Under the pieces are notes generated by a model. The model saw nothing but the letters and a program-made list of their open reading frames with translations, did not search any database and had not been told where the DNA came from. Made by a program: the position numbers and the translations under genes. Below are positions 45,757 through 58,179 of a stretch of DNA of 58,179 nt, in pieces. Origin of the DNA: a bacterium. GTDB taxonomy: Bacteria > Desulfobacterota > Binatia > HRBIN30 > CADEER01. The stretch is taken from assembly GCA_030430165.1 (NCBI GenBank), contig JAUIGL010000036.1, positions 1 through 58,179 on the forward strand, written 5' to 3'. How positions within the stretch are numbered: position 1 is the stretch's first letter; the number at the start of each line of letters is the position of its first letter.

Positions 45757-48003
45757 ATGGGTGCGCGAAGCGCCAGCAAGAACATTCGCGGGGAAGGCTC
45801 CGGACAGTTGGTGGTCGTCAGCAACCGGCTGCCATTCATTTCCGAGAAGCGAAAAGGGCGAATGCAGTTCAAGCGCTCGCCCGGCGGCCTGGTGGCGGCG
45901 CTCGATCCCGCCCTGTCGCGTCGCGGCGGGGTGTGGGTCGGCTGGCCGGGCGCCGAGACCGAAGACCCGGCCTCGGCGGCCGAAATGGTGCCGCCGGTGC
46001 GCAGCTCGGACCGTGTGCGCTATCGGGCGGTGCCGCTGTCGCGCCGCGAGGTCGCCGGCTACTACGGCGCTTTTTCCAACCGCACGCTGTGGCCGCTGTT
46101 TCACTACTTCCTCGCCCGCACCGAGATCGACAGCGGAAGCTGGGAGGTCTACGAGCGGGTCAACGAGCGATTCGCCGAGGCCACCGCCGAGGAGAGCACA
46201 CCGGCCGACCTGGTGTGGATCCAGGACTACCAACTGATGCGGATGGCACGTTACCTGCGGCGCATGGCGCCGAACCGGCGGGTCGCGTTTTTTCTGCACA
46301 TCCCGTTTCCCTCCTACGACGTGTTTCGTATCCTGCCGTGGGCGCGTCATTTGATGCGCGGCTTGCTGTCCTGCGATCTGGTCGGCTGTCAGTCGCAAGA
46401 GCACGCCGACCACATGATGAGCTGCTCCGAGCAGTTGCTCGGGGCGACCGTCGACCGCGGCCAGGGGGTGGTCTACTTCGAGGGGCGGCCGACCGCCATC
46501 CAGGCGCACCCGATCGGCATCGACTTCGAGCTGTTCCAGCGGCTCGGCGAGAAATCGGTGCCGGCCTCGAGCGGGGTCGCCGGGCCGGTCGAGATCCTGT
46601 CGGTCGACCGTCTCGACTACACCAAGGGAATCCTCGCGCGGCTGCGGGCAATCGAGACGTTCTTCGACAAGTATCCGGAGTACCGCCGCAAGACGGTTTT
46701 CGTGCAGCTCTGCGTTCCGTCACGCACCTCGGTCGAAGAGTACCAGCAGCTCAAGCGAGAGGTCGACGAAGCCGTGGGGCGCATCAACGGCCGTTTCTCC
46801 GACCCCGGCTGGTCGCCGATTCGCTATCTGGTGCGCTCGGTGAACCAGCGCGAGCTGGTGGCTCTCTACCGGCGCGCCCGCGTCGGACTGATCAACCCGT
46901 TGCGCGACGGCATGAACCTGGTCGCCAAGGAGTACGTCGCCGCCCAACTCGAGGGCCGGGGTGTGCTGATTCTCTCGGAGATGGCGGGCGCCGCCGAGGA
47001 GATGAAGGAAGCGGTGCTGGTCAACCCCTACGACGTCGACGAAGTGGCGTCGGCGATTCGCCGCGCGCTGGTGATGCCGGAGGCGGAGCGCCGGTCGCGA
47101 ATGCTGGCGCTGCGGCACCGGGTCAAGGTCGGCAACGTGCAGAGCTGGGTGCGTCGTTTTGTCGAGAGCGCCGAAGCCGCCAGCGCCATCGGCGCCAAGG
47201 CGCGGGTCGAGAGCCCGACCGACGTCGTACGCCGCAAGCTGTTGCCGTGGTTGTCCAAACGGCCGACCGCGGTTCTCTTCTTCGACTACGACGGCACGCT
47301 CACGCCGATCGTAACCCGGCCGGAGCAGGCGGTGCTGTCGACCAACGCGCGGCGGCTGTTGCGACGCGCGATGCGCACTCCGAATCTCGACGTCGCCATC
47401 GTCTCGGGTCGTGCGCTCGACGACGTCCGCCGCATGATCGGCATCCCCGGCCTGACCTACGTCGGCAACCACGGCTTCGAGATCGAGGGGCCCGGAATCG
47501 ATTTTCAGCACGAAGCGCTCGGCGCCTATGAGAGCGCGGTCGAGGCGGCGTCGCGCGAGCTGCGCCAGATCAAGGTCGAAGGCGTCTGGGTCGAGCGCAA
47601 GGGTGCGACGGTCACGGTGCACGTGCGCGAAGTGGCGGAAAAAGACAGGCGCTCGGTCGAGAAGCGCGCCGAAGCGATCCTGGCCCGCCATAAGCTGACG
47701 CCGACCACCGGCAAGCGCATCGTCGAGGGACGGCCGCCGATCGACTGGAACAAGGGCTACGCCGTCCTGCACGTGCTGGCGATGCGGCACGGCGTCGACT
47801 GGATCTCCAAGGTGCGCGCGCTCTATGTCGGCGACGACGTGACCGACGAGGATGCGTTCCGTTCGTTGCGCGGCATGGGCAAGTCGATCCGCGTCGGCCC
47901 GGCGACCCATACCGAGGCCGACCTGACGTTGCCCAATCCGGAGGCGGTGGTCGACCTGCTCGGATGGCTGGCGAGCGGTGCCTTCGACGTCGACCGCGTC
48001 TGA
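45757..48003 (+). CDS. otsAB: bifunctional trehalose-6-phosphate synthase / phosphatase
   Basis: One 748-residue chain carrying both steps of trehalose synthesis. The GT20 synthase (about 15-475) joins UDP- or ADP-glucose to glucose-6-phosphate: [57 protein letters not shown] and [12 protein letters not shown]. The HAD phosphatase (about 500-740) has nucleophile Asp510 and acid Asp512 in [11 protein letters not shown], then VSGRALDDV and [15 protein letters not shown] 45757 has GGGAGG about 13 bases upstream. Fused OtsA-OtsB enzymes are usual in eukaryotes and occur in scattered bacteria; most bacteria keep two genes. The pathway gives osmotic and desiccation protection. Confidence 0.93.
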   Translation: MGARSASKNIRGEGSGQLVVVSNRLPFISEKRKGRMQFKRSPGGLVAALDPALSRRGGVWVGWPGAETEDPASAAEMVPPVRSSDRVRYRAVPLSRREVAGYYGAFSNRTLWPLFHYFLARTEIDSGSWEVYERVNERFAEATAEESTPADLVWIQDYQLMRMARYLRRMAPNRRVAFFLHIPFPSYDVFRILPWARHLMRGLLSCDLVGCQSQEHADHMMSCSEQLLGATVDRGQGVVYFEGRPTAIQAHPIGIDFELFQRLGEKSVPASSGVAGPVEILSVDRLDYTKGILARLRAIETFFDKYPEYRRKTVFVQLCVPSRTSVEEYQQLKREVDEAVGRINGRFSDPGWSPIRYLVRSVNQRELVALYRRARVGLINPLRDGMNLVAKEYVAAQLEGRGVLILSEMAGAAEEMKEAVLVNPYDVDEVASAIRRALVMPEAERRSRMLALRHRVKVGNVQSWVRRFVESAEAASAIGAKARVESPTDVVRRKLLPWLSKRPTAVLFFDYDGTLTPIVTRPEQAVLSTNARRLLRRAMRTPNLDVAIVSGRALDDVRRMIGIPGLTYVGNHGFEIEGPGIDFQHEALGAYESAVEAASRELRQIKVEGVWVERKGATVTVHVREVAEKDRRSVEKRAEAILARHKLTPTTGKRIVEGRPPIDWNKGYAVLHVLAMRHGVDWISKVRALYVGDDVTDEDAFRSLRGMGKSIRVGPATHTEADLTLPNPEAVVDLLGWLASGAFDVDRV

Positions 48004-48049
48004 GGCGACCGTACTACCGGCGCCTGTGAATCCGCGCTAGCCTGCCGCC

Positions 48050-48475
48050 ATGGCGGAACTCGATCTCGGCGAAGAGCTCAACTTCGACGAAGACGGCAGC
48101 GGCTGTTTCGGCTGCTCGCGCGGCAACCCGGACGGGCTGCAGCTGCGCTTCTACCGGCGCGGCGACTCGGTGGTCTGTCCCTACACGATCCCCGACCGCT
48201 TTCACGGTGCGCCCGAGATCGCGCACGGCGGCATCGTCGCGACCATCCTCGACGAGGTCAGCTGCGCCGTCGCGTTCCACGTCAAGGGCACCTACGTCGT
48301 CACCGGCGAGCTGTCGGTGCGTTACGAGAAGCCATGCCCGGTCGAGCGCCCGCTGACCATCCGCGCCAGCGCCGCCGAGCGCCGACCCAAGTACTGGATC
48401 ATCGAAGGCGAGATCGAGCTCGACGGCGAGATCGTCGCCCGCTCGCAGGGGAAGTTCTTTCCCGTCGCGCTATAG
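48050..48475 (+). CDS. PaaI-like hotdog thioesterase
   Basis: A 141-residue hotdog-fold protein. CFGCSRGNPDGLQLRF at the start and HGAPEIAHGGIVATILDEVSCAVAF with the helix-capping HGGI and catalytic-type Asp/Glu (LDE) define the PaaI/4HBT group, which hydrolyses acyl-CoA thioesters. The final strands GELSVRYEKPCPVERPL and GEIVARSQGKFFPV fit. Substrate unknown. It follows the trehalose gene by 46 bp and converges on the AGPS-like gene across an inverted repeat. Confidence 0.82.
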   Translation: MAELDLGEELNFDEDGSGCFGCSRGNPDGLQLRFYRRGDSVVCPYTIPDRFHGAPEIAHGGIVATILDEVSCAVAFHVKGTYVVTGELSVRYEKPCPVERPLTIRASAAERRPKYWIIEGEIELDGEIVARSQGKFFPVAL

Positions 48476-48525
48476 CGCGCTCTTGGCGCCCGGCAGGGAG
48501 TATCGAGCCAGGCGTTCAGCCTTTT

Positions 48526-48640
48526 TATCCACAGATTACGCAGATTGCGCAGATTACTTCGGTTGAGCAGGCAGCGGCAGTCTTGCTCGCGCCGGAAACC
48601 TGGAACCCGAATCTGTGTAATCTGCGCAATCTGTGGATAG
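48526..48640. repeat. 9-mer-period inverted repeat E
   Basis: Left arm (48526-48557): TATC, then CACAGATTA, CGCAGATTG, CGCAGATTA, each nine bases. Right arm (48609-48640): AATCTGTGT, AATCTGCGC, AATCTGTGG, ATAG, the near-exact complement. The 51-bp loop shows no pattern. It lies between two converging genes, and its long stem could terminate both. Similar CACAGATTACGCAGATTA sequences are, from memory, scattered in many unrelated bacterial genomes. Confidence 0.85.
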
Positions 48641-48692
48641 AGAAAAGAGCCGAGTCGGTTGGGATTGCACTCTGCTTCAGTGAGACGCCAGC

Positions 48693-50291
48693 TCAGAACA
48701 ACACCCCCGGGTTGAGGATCCGTTTCGGGTCGAGCTCGTTCTTGGTGGCTTGCAGGGCGCGGGCGAAGACTTCCGGGCGTTGGCGGTCGTACCAGGGGCG
48801 GTGGTCGCGACCGACCGCGTGGTGGTGGGTGATGGTGCCGCCGTGGGTGATGATGGCTTCCGCGGCGGCGCTCTTGATCTCCGACCACTGGTCGAGCTGC
48901 GAGCTCGGACGGCTCGGTGCAATCACCGAGTAGTAGGGCGCCGGGCCGTCGGGGTAGGCGTGGGTGAAGCGACAGGTGACGCTGCCGCCGCCGCAGATCT
49001 CGTCGACCGCGTTCTGGGTCGCCTGCATGACCGCGGCGTGGAATTCGGCGAAGCGATCCCACGTGATCGCGGTTTCGAAGGTCTCGGTGATCATCCCCAT
49101 CGCCACCAGCGCGTCGCGCAGGTAGGGGGCGCCGACGAACGAGTTGCGCCAGGCGCCGGCGGCGCCGCCGCGCGCGCCTTCCTGTTTCTCGACGGTGCGC
49201 ACCGCGTCGTCGGGCACCGAGCCGCCGTGGTCGCGACAGATCTCGGCGGCGCGGCTCATCCAGGCATCGAGGGTGTGATCGGCCGACTCGAAGGCGACCA
49301 GCAGCACCGCCGCCGAGCCGTCACCGGCGCCCGCGGTCTGCGCTTCGCCGGCGTCGAGCAGCCGGCAGTTGGACGGGTACAATCCGCTCTGGGCGAGCCC
49401 GCGCACCGCGTCGACGCCGTCCTCGAAGCGGGCGAAGGTCACCGCCGCGCTGGCGCGATAACGCGGTCGGTCCTGCAGGCGCATCCAGGCTTCGGTGATG
49501 ATGCCGAGCGTGCCCTCGGAGCCGATGAAGAGCCGGTCGGGGCTGGGCCCTGCGCCGGATCCGGGCAGGCGCCGCGATTCCAGAGTTCCGGTGGGCGTGA
49601 CCACGCGCAGCGACTCGACGAAGTCGTCGATGTGGGTGTAGAGCGTCGCGAAGTGTCCGCCCGATCGGGTGGCGATCCAGCCGCCGAGGGTGGAGAACTC
49701 GAACGACTGGGGGAAGTGACGCAGGGTGTAGCCGTGCGGACGCAGCGCGTCCTCGAGCGCCGGACCGTAGATGCCCGCCTGGAAGCGCGCCGCGCGCGAT
49801 TCGCGATCGATCTCGAGCAGGCTGTCGAGCTCGCGCAGATCGATCGACAACACCGGACGGTACTCGTCGGCCGGCGGCTCGGTGCCGCCGACGACGCTGG
49901 ACCCGCCGCCGTAGGGGATGGCGGCGATCTCCTCGCGGCAGCACCAGTCGAGGAGGTCGACGATCTCCGACTCGTCGCGCGGGAAGGCGACCAGGTCCGG
50001 CGGGTTGTCGTAGTCGCGGGCGAAGGCGCGGACGACGTCACGAAACGACTTGCCGTAGGCGTGTCCGGCGCGGTCGTAGGTGGTAGACGAGCAGATCGCG
50101 GCCAGGCTGTCGGGCGGCGTGACGCGCGGTTCGGGCAACGACAGGTCGGCTTCGACCGGTGGCTTGCGCACCTCGAGTGCCTCGATCGAGAAGCGGTCGC
50201 GCAGGATCTCGGCGATCGACTGCTGCTGTTGCGGCGTCGGTCCTTCGTCCTCCCAGCCCCACCCCCAGAACTTTCGTCGTCGTTCACTCAT
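48693..50291 (-). CDS. FAD-linked oxidase, alkyldihydroxyacetonephosphate synthase-like
   Basis: A 532-residue VAO-type flavoprotein. It opens with RRKFWGWGWED, typical of alkyl-DHAP synthases (AGPS), has FAD-binding AAIPYGGGSSVVGGTE, FSTLGGWIATRSGGHFATLYTHIDDFV and GSEGTLGIITEAWMR, and ends with THHHAVGRDHRPWYDRQ, the His cluster and Tyr used in AGPS. AGPS swaps the acyl chain of acyl-DHAP for a fatty alcohol, making ether lipids. Bacterial homologues are known in myxobacteria and actinobacteria. No partner acyltransferase or alcohol-forming reductase is in view, so the ether-lipid role is inferred from sequence only. Confidence 0.8.
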   Translation of the reverse strand: MSERRRKFWGWGWEDEGPTPQQQQSIAEILRDRFSIEALEVRKPPVEADLSLPEPRVTPPDSLAAICSSTTYDRAGHAYGKSFRDVVRAFARDYDNPPDLVAFPRDESEIVDLLDWCCREEIAAIPYGGGSSVVGGTEPPADEYRPVLSIDLRELDSLLEIDRESRAARFQAGIYGPALEDALRPHGYTLRHFPQSFEFSTLGGWIATRSGGHFATLYTHIDDFVESLRVVTPTGTLESRRLPGSGAGPSPDRLFIGSEGTLGIITEAWMRLQDRPRYRASAAVTFARFEDGVDAVRGLAQSGLYPSNCRLLDAGEAQTAGAGDGSAAVLLVAFESADHTLDAWMSRAAEICRDHGGSVPDDAVRTVEKQEGARGGAAGAWRNSFVGAPYLRDALVAMGMITETFETAITWDRFAEFHAAVMQATQNAVDEICGGGSVTCRFTHAYPDGPAPYYSVIAPSRPSSQLDQWSEIKSAAAEAIITHGGTITHHHAVGRDHRPWYDRQRPEVFARALQATKNELDPKRILNPGVLF

Positions 50292-50368
50292 GCGCTGCTA
50301 TATAGGCAGAACCGCGGCGCCGGGCCAGGGTTGGAATCGCCTGCCAATCGGGGGAAACTCGCCGACGC

Positions 50369-50836
50369 ATGGCAGAGCAGGTGCAGTCCGACGATTCCGG
50401 TGTCTTCGCGTCGCGCGCGCTGCCGCGCTCGCGCGCCTGGTTGTCCCTCGTCTTCCTCGGCGCGGCGTTGCTGTCGATCGGCGGCGCGATCGAGTTCGCG
50501 ACCGGCAGTCCGATGACCGAGGGCCAGGGGGTCGCCTCGTATTGGGCGGTCGTCTTTTCGTTCCACGGGGTGGTGTTCACCGGCGCGACGTTGATCGGGA
50601 TGTTCCCGGCGCTCGCCGTGCGGCCGCTCAAGCTGCTCTGGCTGGTGGCCTGCGCCGCTCTCTACGTGGCGGCGTTCCTGGTCTGGCGCAGCCACGCCGG
50701 CGGCGCCGGTGTCGCCACCTGGCTCAGGCTGTCGCCGCCGTACCTGCCGGCTCTGCTGCCGCTGTGCGCCGGGCTGTTGTGGCGCAACCGAGCGGTTTTC
50801 GTCGAGGAGCCCGCGCCGCCGCCTCAGGCCGGCTGA
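50369..50836 (+). CDS. small polytopic membrane protein, 155 aa
   Basis: Four hydrophobic segments at about 22-44, 58-80, 87-105 and 120-137 with a soluble N-terminus and a Pro-rich C-tail. No family recognised. It diverges from the AGPS-like gene with a 77-bp spacer and ends eight bases before the end of the convergent serine hydrolase gene. Confidence 0.65.
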   Translation: MAEQVQSDDSGVFASRALPRSRAWLSLVFLGAALLSIGGAIEFATGSPMTEGQGVASYWAVVFSFHGVVFTGATLIGMFPALAVRPLKLLWLVACAALYVAAFLVWRSHAGGAGVATWLRLSPPYLPALLPLCAGLLWRNRAVFVEEPAPPPQAG

Positions 50837-50843
50837 GCGCGGC

Positions 50844-52169
50844 TTACGAGGCGCGTCGCTTGCGGGTCGCGCGCTTGCTCTTCTTGCGAGTACCGCGCGG
50901 CCGCTGCGCGCGCTTTTTTGTGCGCGGCTCGGCGTCGCCGAAGGCCGTCGCCAGCTGCCACGGGATGGTGTAGAAGTCCCACAACCCGGCGTGGATCAGC
51001 GGCTTGCCGTTGGTCATCAACGCCCCGGCGATCTGCCGCTGCGGATCCGCCCAGCCGACGATGTTGGTGAGGCCGATGTGTCCGAAGGTCTTGTCGGAGT
51101 TGGGGCCGAAAACGCTGACGTAGTCGGCGCCGAGCATGAAGCCCTGCGAGTATCGGATCGGTGCGATCAGCTTGAGGTCGGGCTCCATCCAGGATTGCTC
51201 GGCGACGGCGCGCCGCACGGTGCGTTCGCGCAGGATGCGGGTACCGCCGAGCTCGCCGCCGTCGAGCAGCATCTGGTAGAACTGGGACAGCTCGTCGGCG
51301 GTGGTGACGATGTTGGCCGACGGAACGATTGCTGTGAGGAAGCGCGGGTCGTTCGACATCTCGACCGCGTCCTCGAGGGTCGCGCCGATCAGGTTGACCA
51401 TCAGCGACGACAGCGGCGGCAGCAGCTTCACCCCGGTGGAGTAGTTGAGGGCGACGCGCGGCAGGTCTTTTTTGGCGACGCCGTAGTTGTTCCAGCGAAA
51501 GCCGAGCGGCTCGACGATCTCGTCGTGCATGACGGTGCGGATGTTGTGCCCGGTGGCGCGCCGCACTACCTCGGCGAGGACGAAGCCGCTGGTGATCGCG
51601 TGGTAGGCGAGGCGGCCGCCGGGGCGCGAGCTCGGGCGCAGGTTGCAGATCCGACGCAGCAGCTCGTCGGGCTCGTCGAGCAGGTCGAGGTTGATCATCC
51701 GCTCCGGCGCGGTGGCGATCCCGGCGCGGTGGTTGAGCAGGTGCTTGATGGTGATTTGATCCTTGCCGTGGCTGGTGAACTCGGGAATGTAGTCGCAGAC
51801 GTAGTCGTCGACGTGCAGCACGCCGCGCTCGTCGAGCAGATGGATCAGGGTGGCGGTGAGCGCCTTCGCCGCCGAGAAGATGTTGAACGGGGTCTGGTTG
51901 GTCACCCGTTCCAGATGGCTGCCCGCCGGCTCGTTGGGCCCGTTGCCGCGGGCGTAGCCGATCGAGCGGTGCAGGACGACCTCGCCGTGGCGCCGCACGC
52001 AGATCTGCAGCGCCGGGTGGATGCCGCTGCGGTACAGGTTGAGAACCAGCTCCCAGGCTTTCTCGAGCTCGGCGGAATCGCCGTCGACGCGATGCGCTGG
52101 AACTTCTTCGCCGTATTCGACGAGGGACTCGATATCGTCTGGAACCGGCGCGGTGACGTACAAGCTCAT
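50844..52169 (-). CDS. beta-lactamase-family (class C/EstB-like) serine hydrolase
   Basis: A 441-residue enzyme of the S12/beta-lactamase-like family. Nucleophile Ser99 and general base Lys102 lie in FSAAKAL; the second motif Tyr189 is in LAYHAITSG; a C-terminal HIGLTNIVGW replaces the KTG block (H-x-G type, as in esterases). There is no obvious signal peptide, so an intracellular esterase/lipase is more likely than a beta-lactamase. The tail is strikingly basic (KKRAQRPRGTRKKSKRATRKRR), as in several proteins from this window. ATG 52169 was chosen because the extension upstream is not conserved-looking. Confidence 0.8.
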   Translation of the reverse strand: MSLYVTAPVPDDIESLVEYGEEVPAHRVDGDSAELEKAWELVLNLYRSGIHPALQICVRRHGEVVLHRSIGYARGNGPNEPAGSHLERVTNQTPFNIFSAAKALTATLIHLLDERGVLHVDDYVCDYIPEFTSHGKDQITIKHLLNHRAGIATAPERMINLDLLDEPDELLRRICNLRPSSRPGGRLAYHAITSGFVLAEVVRRATGHNIRTVMHDEIVEPLGFRWNNYGVAKKDLPRVALNYSTGVKLLPPLSSLMVNLIGATLEDAVEMSNDPRFLTAIVPSANIVTTADELSQFYQMLLDGGELGGTRILRERTVRRAVAEQSWMEPDLKLIAPIRYSQGFMLGADYVSVFGPNSDKTFGHIGLTNIVGWADPQRQIAGALMTNGKPLIHAGLWDFYTIPWQLATAFGDAEPRTKKRAQRPRGTRKKSKRATRKRRAS

Positions 52170-52316
52170 GGTCGGGGAGTAGCGAACTTCGTTGTCGCGC
52201 GCCAGCGAAGCGACCGCTGGATAGTGGGTCTCAGGCTGGTGGATCGAGCGAAGCGCATGGACTGCGGTCGATCCTTTCGAACGTTTGAAAATACATCGGT
52301 TCGGCTTCGCCCCTAT

Positions 52317-52416
52317 CTGAGGGACCCTCATCCTGCCCTTCTCCCACAGGGAGAAGGGAATTCAGATGCCTCTCCCTGTGGGAGAGGTCGGCCGAAGGCC
52401 GGGTGAGGGACCCTCG
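52317..52416. repeat. palindromic REP-like element F
   Basis: A compact element between tandem genes: stems CCCTTCTCCC-ACA-GGGAGAAGGG (52336-52358), CCTCTCCC-TGT-GGGAGAGG (52369-52387) and CGGCC-GAA-GGCCG (52389-52401). It is bounded by a 12-bp direct repeat TGAGGGACCCTC (52318-52329 and 52404-52415), itself palindromic. Elements of this look are, from memory, common between genes of many proteobacteria. The 52170-52499 spacer holds nothing else that I can name. Confidence 0.8.
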
Positions 52417-52499
52417 GATGACCGAGCGTAGCGAGGCTCAGTTTAGTTCCGGAGCGCCAAGCTGACCCACTACCGAGGACTGCGGGCGTTTTGCGCCGC

Positions 52500-55274
<2,775 letters not shown>

Positions 55275-55284
55275 TCGCGGAATC

Positions 55285-57072
<1,788 letters not shown>

Positions 57073-57146
57073 GTTGGGGGTTCCTCTGCGCTCCTGGGAC
57101 AGTGGGCTGACGACCGCGCGGGACGGTTAGCCTCGAAGAAGAATAG

Positions 57147-57305
57147 GACTACGGATGAACACGGGTCGACACGGATGAGAGAAGAGCCGAGGAGGCATTC
57201 TGGAAATCACTCCGACCTCATTCTGAATGACTTTGGTAGGACGGATGCCCAAGTCGCTCCACTCTTCGAATCACAGTGCTTATCCGTGTTCATCCGTGTC
57301 TCTTT
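57147..57305. repeat. 10-mer-period inverted repeat G, relative of D
   Basis: Left arm (57150-57184): TACGGATGAA, CACGGGTCGA, CACGGATGAG, units of ten. Right arm (57279-57305): TTATCCGTGTTCATCCGTGTCTC, its partial complement. The roughly 95-bp loop has no clear structure. It is in the space upstream of the short Hsp70 gene and 22 bases past the stop of the DUF2760 gene. The unit matches that of the 27462-27557 element. Confidence 0.8.
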
Positions 57306-57326
57306 CTGCGCTGGTTTTTCTACGGG

Positions 57327-58022
57327 CTAGGCGACTTCGACTTCGGCCGGAGCGATGATCGACGGGTCGCCACCGGTCGCTTGCGGCAACTGCAAGCCGT
57401 CGACCCGCCACCCGCCGTGTTCGAGGGTGCCGCGGAAGGGTGGCTGGCCGTGCACGTTGCCGGTCAGGCGAACCGCCGCCGGATCGTAGCTGGCGTCGAT
57501 CTCGAGGCTGGCGCCTTCTTCTTGATCGAAGATGCGCGAGATCTGCATTCGTTCGGCGAGCGCCTTGCGGCAGCCGCTGTGGATGGTGCGTGCGGCGGCG
57601 CCGACCTGCTCGTCGCCGTAGCCGTCGATCTCTTCCTGCAGGAAATCGATCAAGCGCCCTTCCTGTTGCAGAATGGCGAGCAGCTGCAGCGCCGGTTGGC
57701 GCGGGTCCGGTCCGTCTTCTTCGGGCGTGGCGGCTGCGCTAGAAGGCGTGGCTTCGCGGCGCAGTCCGACCAGCAGCGCGGTGAAGGCGAAGAGGACGAT
57801 CGGAAACACCAGGTAGAACCAGAAGTAGCCCGGGTACTGTGCGCGCATCTGCGACAGCGTCGACAGCATCTTGTCGGTGAAGCCGGCGCCGCTGACCGAG
57901 AATTCGGGGCTGTTCAGGGTCTGGGCGAACAGCGTGAATCCCCAGGCATTGGCGAGCCCGAGCAGGGCGCCGAACAGGAGGATCGTCGTCAGCAGGGCGC
58001 CTCGGCCCTTGGGTTGGGACAT
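57327..58022 (-). CDS. DUF2760 membrane protein
   Basis: A 231-residue protein with two membrane helices (about 9-31 and 65-87) around a short periplasmic loop, then a cytoplasmic domain QPALQLLAILQQEGRLIDFLQEEIDGYGDEQVGAAARTIHSGCRKAL, the core of DUF2760, and VRLTGNVHGQPPFRGTLEHGGWRVDGLQLP. By genome context this family commonly accompanies tandem Hsp70-like genes, as here, and could recruit them to the inner membrane. It is the first gene of the trio; a strong bidirectional hairpin lies upstream at 58143. Confidence 0.88.
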   Translation of the reverse strand: MSQPKGRGALLTTILLFGALLGLANAWGFTLFAQTLNSPEFSVSGAGFTDKMLSTLSQMRAQYPGYFWFYLVFPIVLFAFTALLVGLRREATPSSAAATPEEDGPDPRQPALQLLAILQQEGRLIDFLQEEIDGYGDEQVGAAARTIHSGCRKALAERMQISRIFDQEEGASLEIDASYDPAAVRLTGNVHGQPPFRGTLEHGGWRVDGLQLPQATGGDPSIIAPAEVEVA

Positions 58023-58142
58023 ATCCGTGACTCCTCAGAGGCAGTTGGTGTGGGAAAGCGCCCACGTATAGCGGAGGAGGCTCGCTACCTCTACGAGGGG
58101 CGCCGGCGCGCGGGCGATGTTCCGGCGGCGGCGCGGAAGCGA

Positions 58143-58172
58143 GAAAGCCCACCTCCGAAGAGGTGGGCTTTC
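58143..58172. terminator. strong bidirectional intrinsic terminator
   Basis: GAAAGCCCACCTC (58143-58155) and its perfect complement (58160-58172) flank a CGAA tetraloop. A/T runs on both sides make it functional in either direction. It probably ends the gene that lies just beyond the window edge. Confidence 0.85.
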
Positions 58173-58179
58173 GATCCAT

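Overview
The window looks like chromosome from a high-GC, Gram-negative, uncultured-type bacterium of deltaproteobacterial grade. A Binatota-like or Desulfobacterota-related lineage is my best guess, inferred from gene content and not from any search. The grounds are a Mla outer-membrane lipid system, HemQ-type haem synthesis, a ferredoxin:thioredoxin reductase catalytic subunit, an alkyl-DHAP synthase-like ether-lipid enzyme, dockerin-like repeats at the end of Thr/Pro-stalked secreted proteins, and strong G/C preference at third codon positions.

Layout. 1-4302 (+): tail of a DUF547 protein, a glycosyltransferase, a 50-residue membrane peptide, a short-chain dehydrogenase and an acetolactate synthase large subunit. 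4303-4674: an array of covarying hairpins. 4675-6359 (-): a NodI/NodJ-like ABC exporter. 6453-9812 (-): a giant secreted beta-propeller/di-haem protein, divergent from a FadR-type regulator (with a visible operator) and a diiron ferritin-like oxygenase (9991-11894, +). 12271-17575 (-): ApaG, a Cys-rich membrane peptide, MlaC-A-D-E-F, YceH and FTR. 17712-19597 (+): PhzF-like isomerase and DUF2889. 19795-28370 (-): threonine aldolase, ParE, GroEL, GroES, ParC and HemQ. 28527-30449 (+): a LytS/LytTR two-component pair. 30533-40728: envelope/secreted proteins, including two Thr/Pro-repeat proteins with dockerin-like Ca-binding repeats, and between them a lower-GC insert (about 32.95-36.3 kb) that appears to have truncated a gene. 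40964-44640 (+): HisS, AspS and a lipoprotein. 44641-50836: a flippase-like membrane protein, a fused trehalose-6-phosphate synthase/phosphatase, a hotdog thioesterase, an AGPS-like flavoenzyme and a small membrane protein. 50844-58022 (-): a serine hydrolase, two Hsp70-like proteins and DUF2760, ending in a strong terminator.

The most unusual signal is in the intergenic spaces. Most of the longer ones hold a different short-period or hairpin-forming repeat: 24-nt covarying hairpins, 6-mers, two 7-mer families, 9-mers, 10-mers and a palindromic element. Several begin or end exactly at stop codons, and two have duplicated the 3' end of the adjacent gene. I saw no transposase, integrase, phage gene, CRISPR array, tRNA or rRNA.
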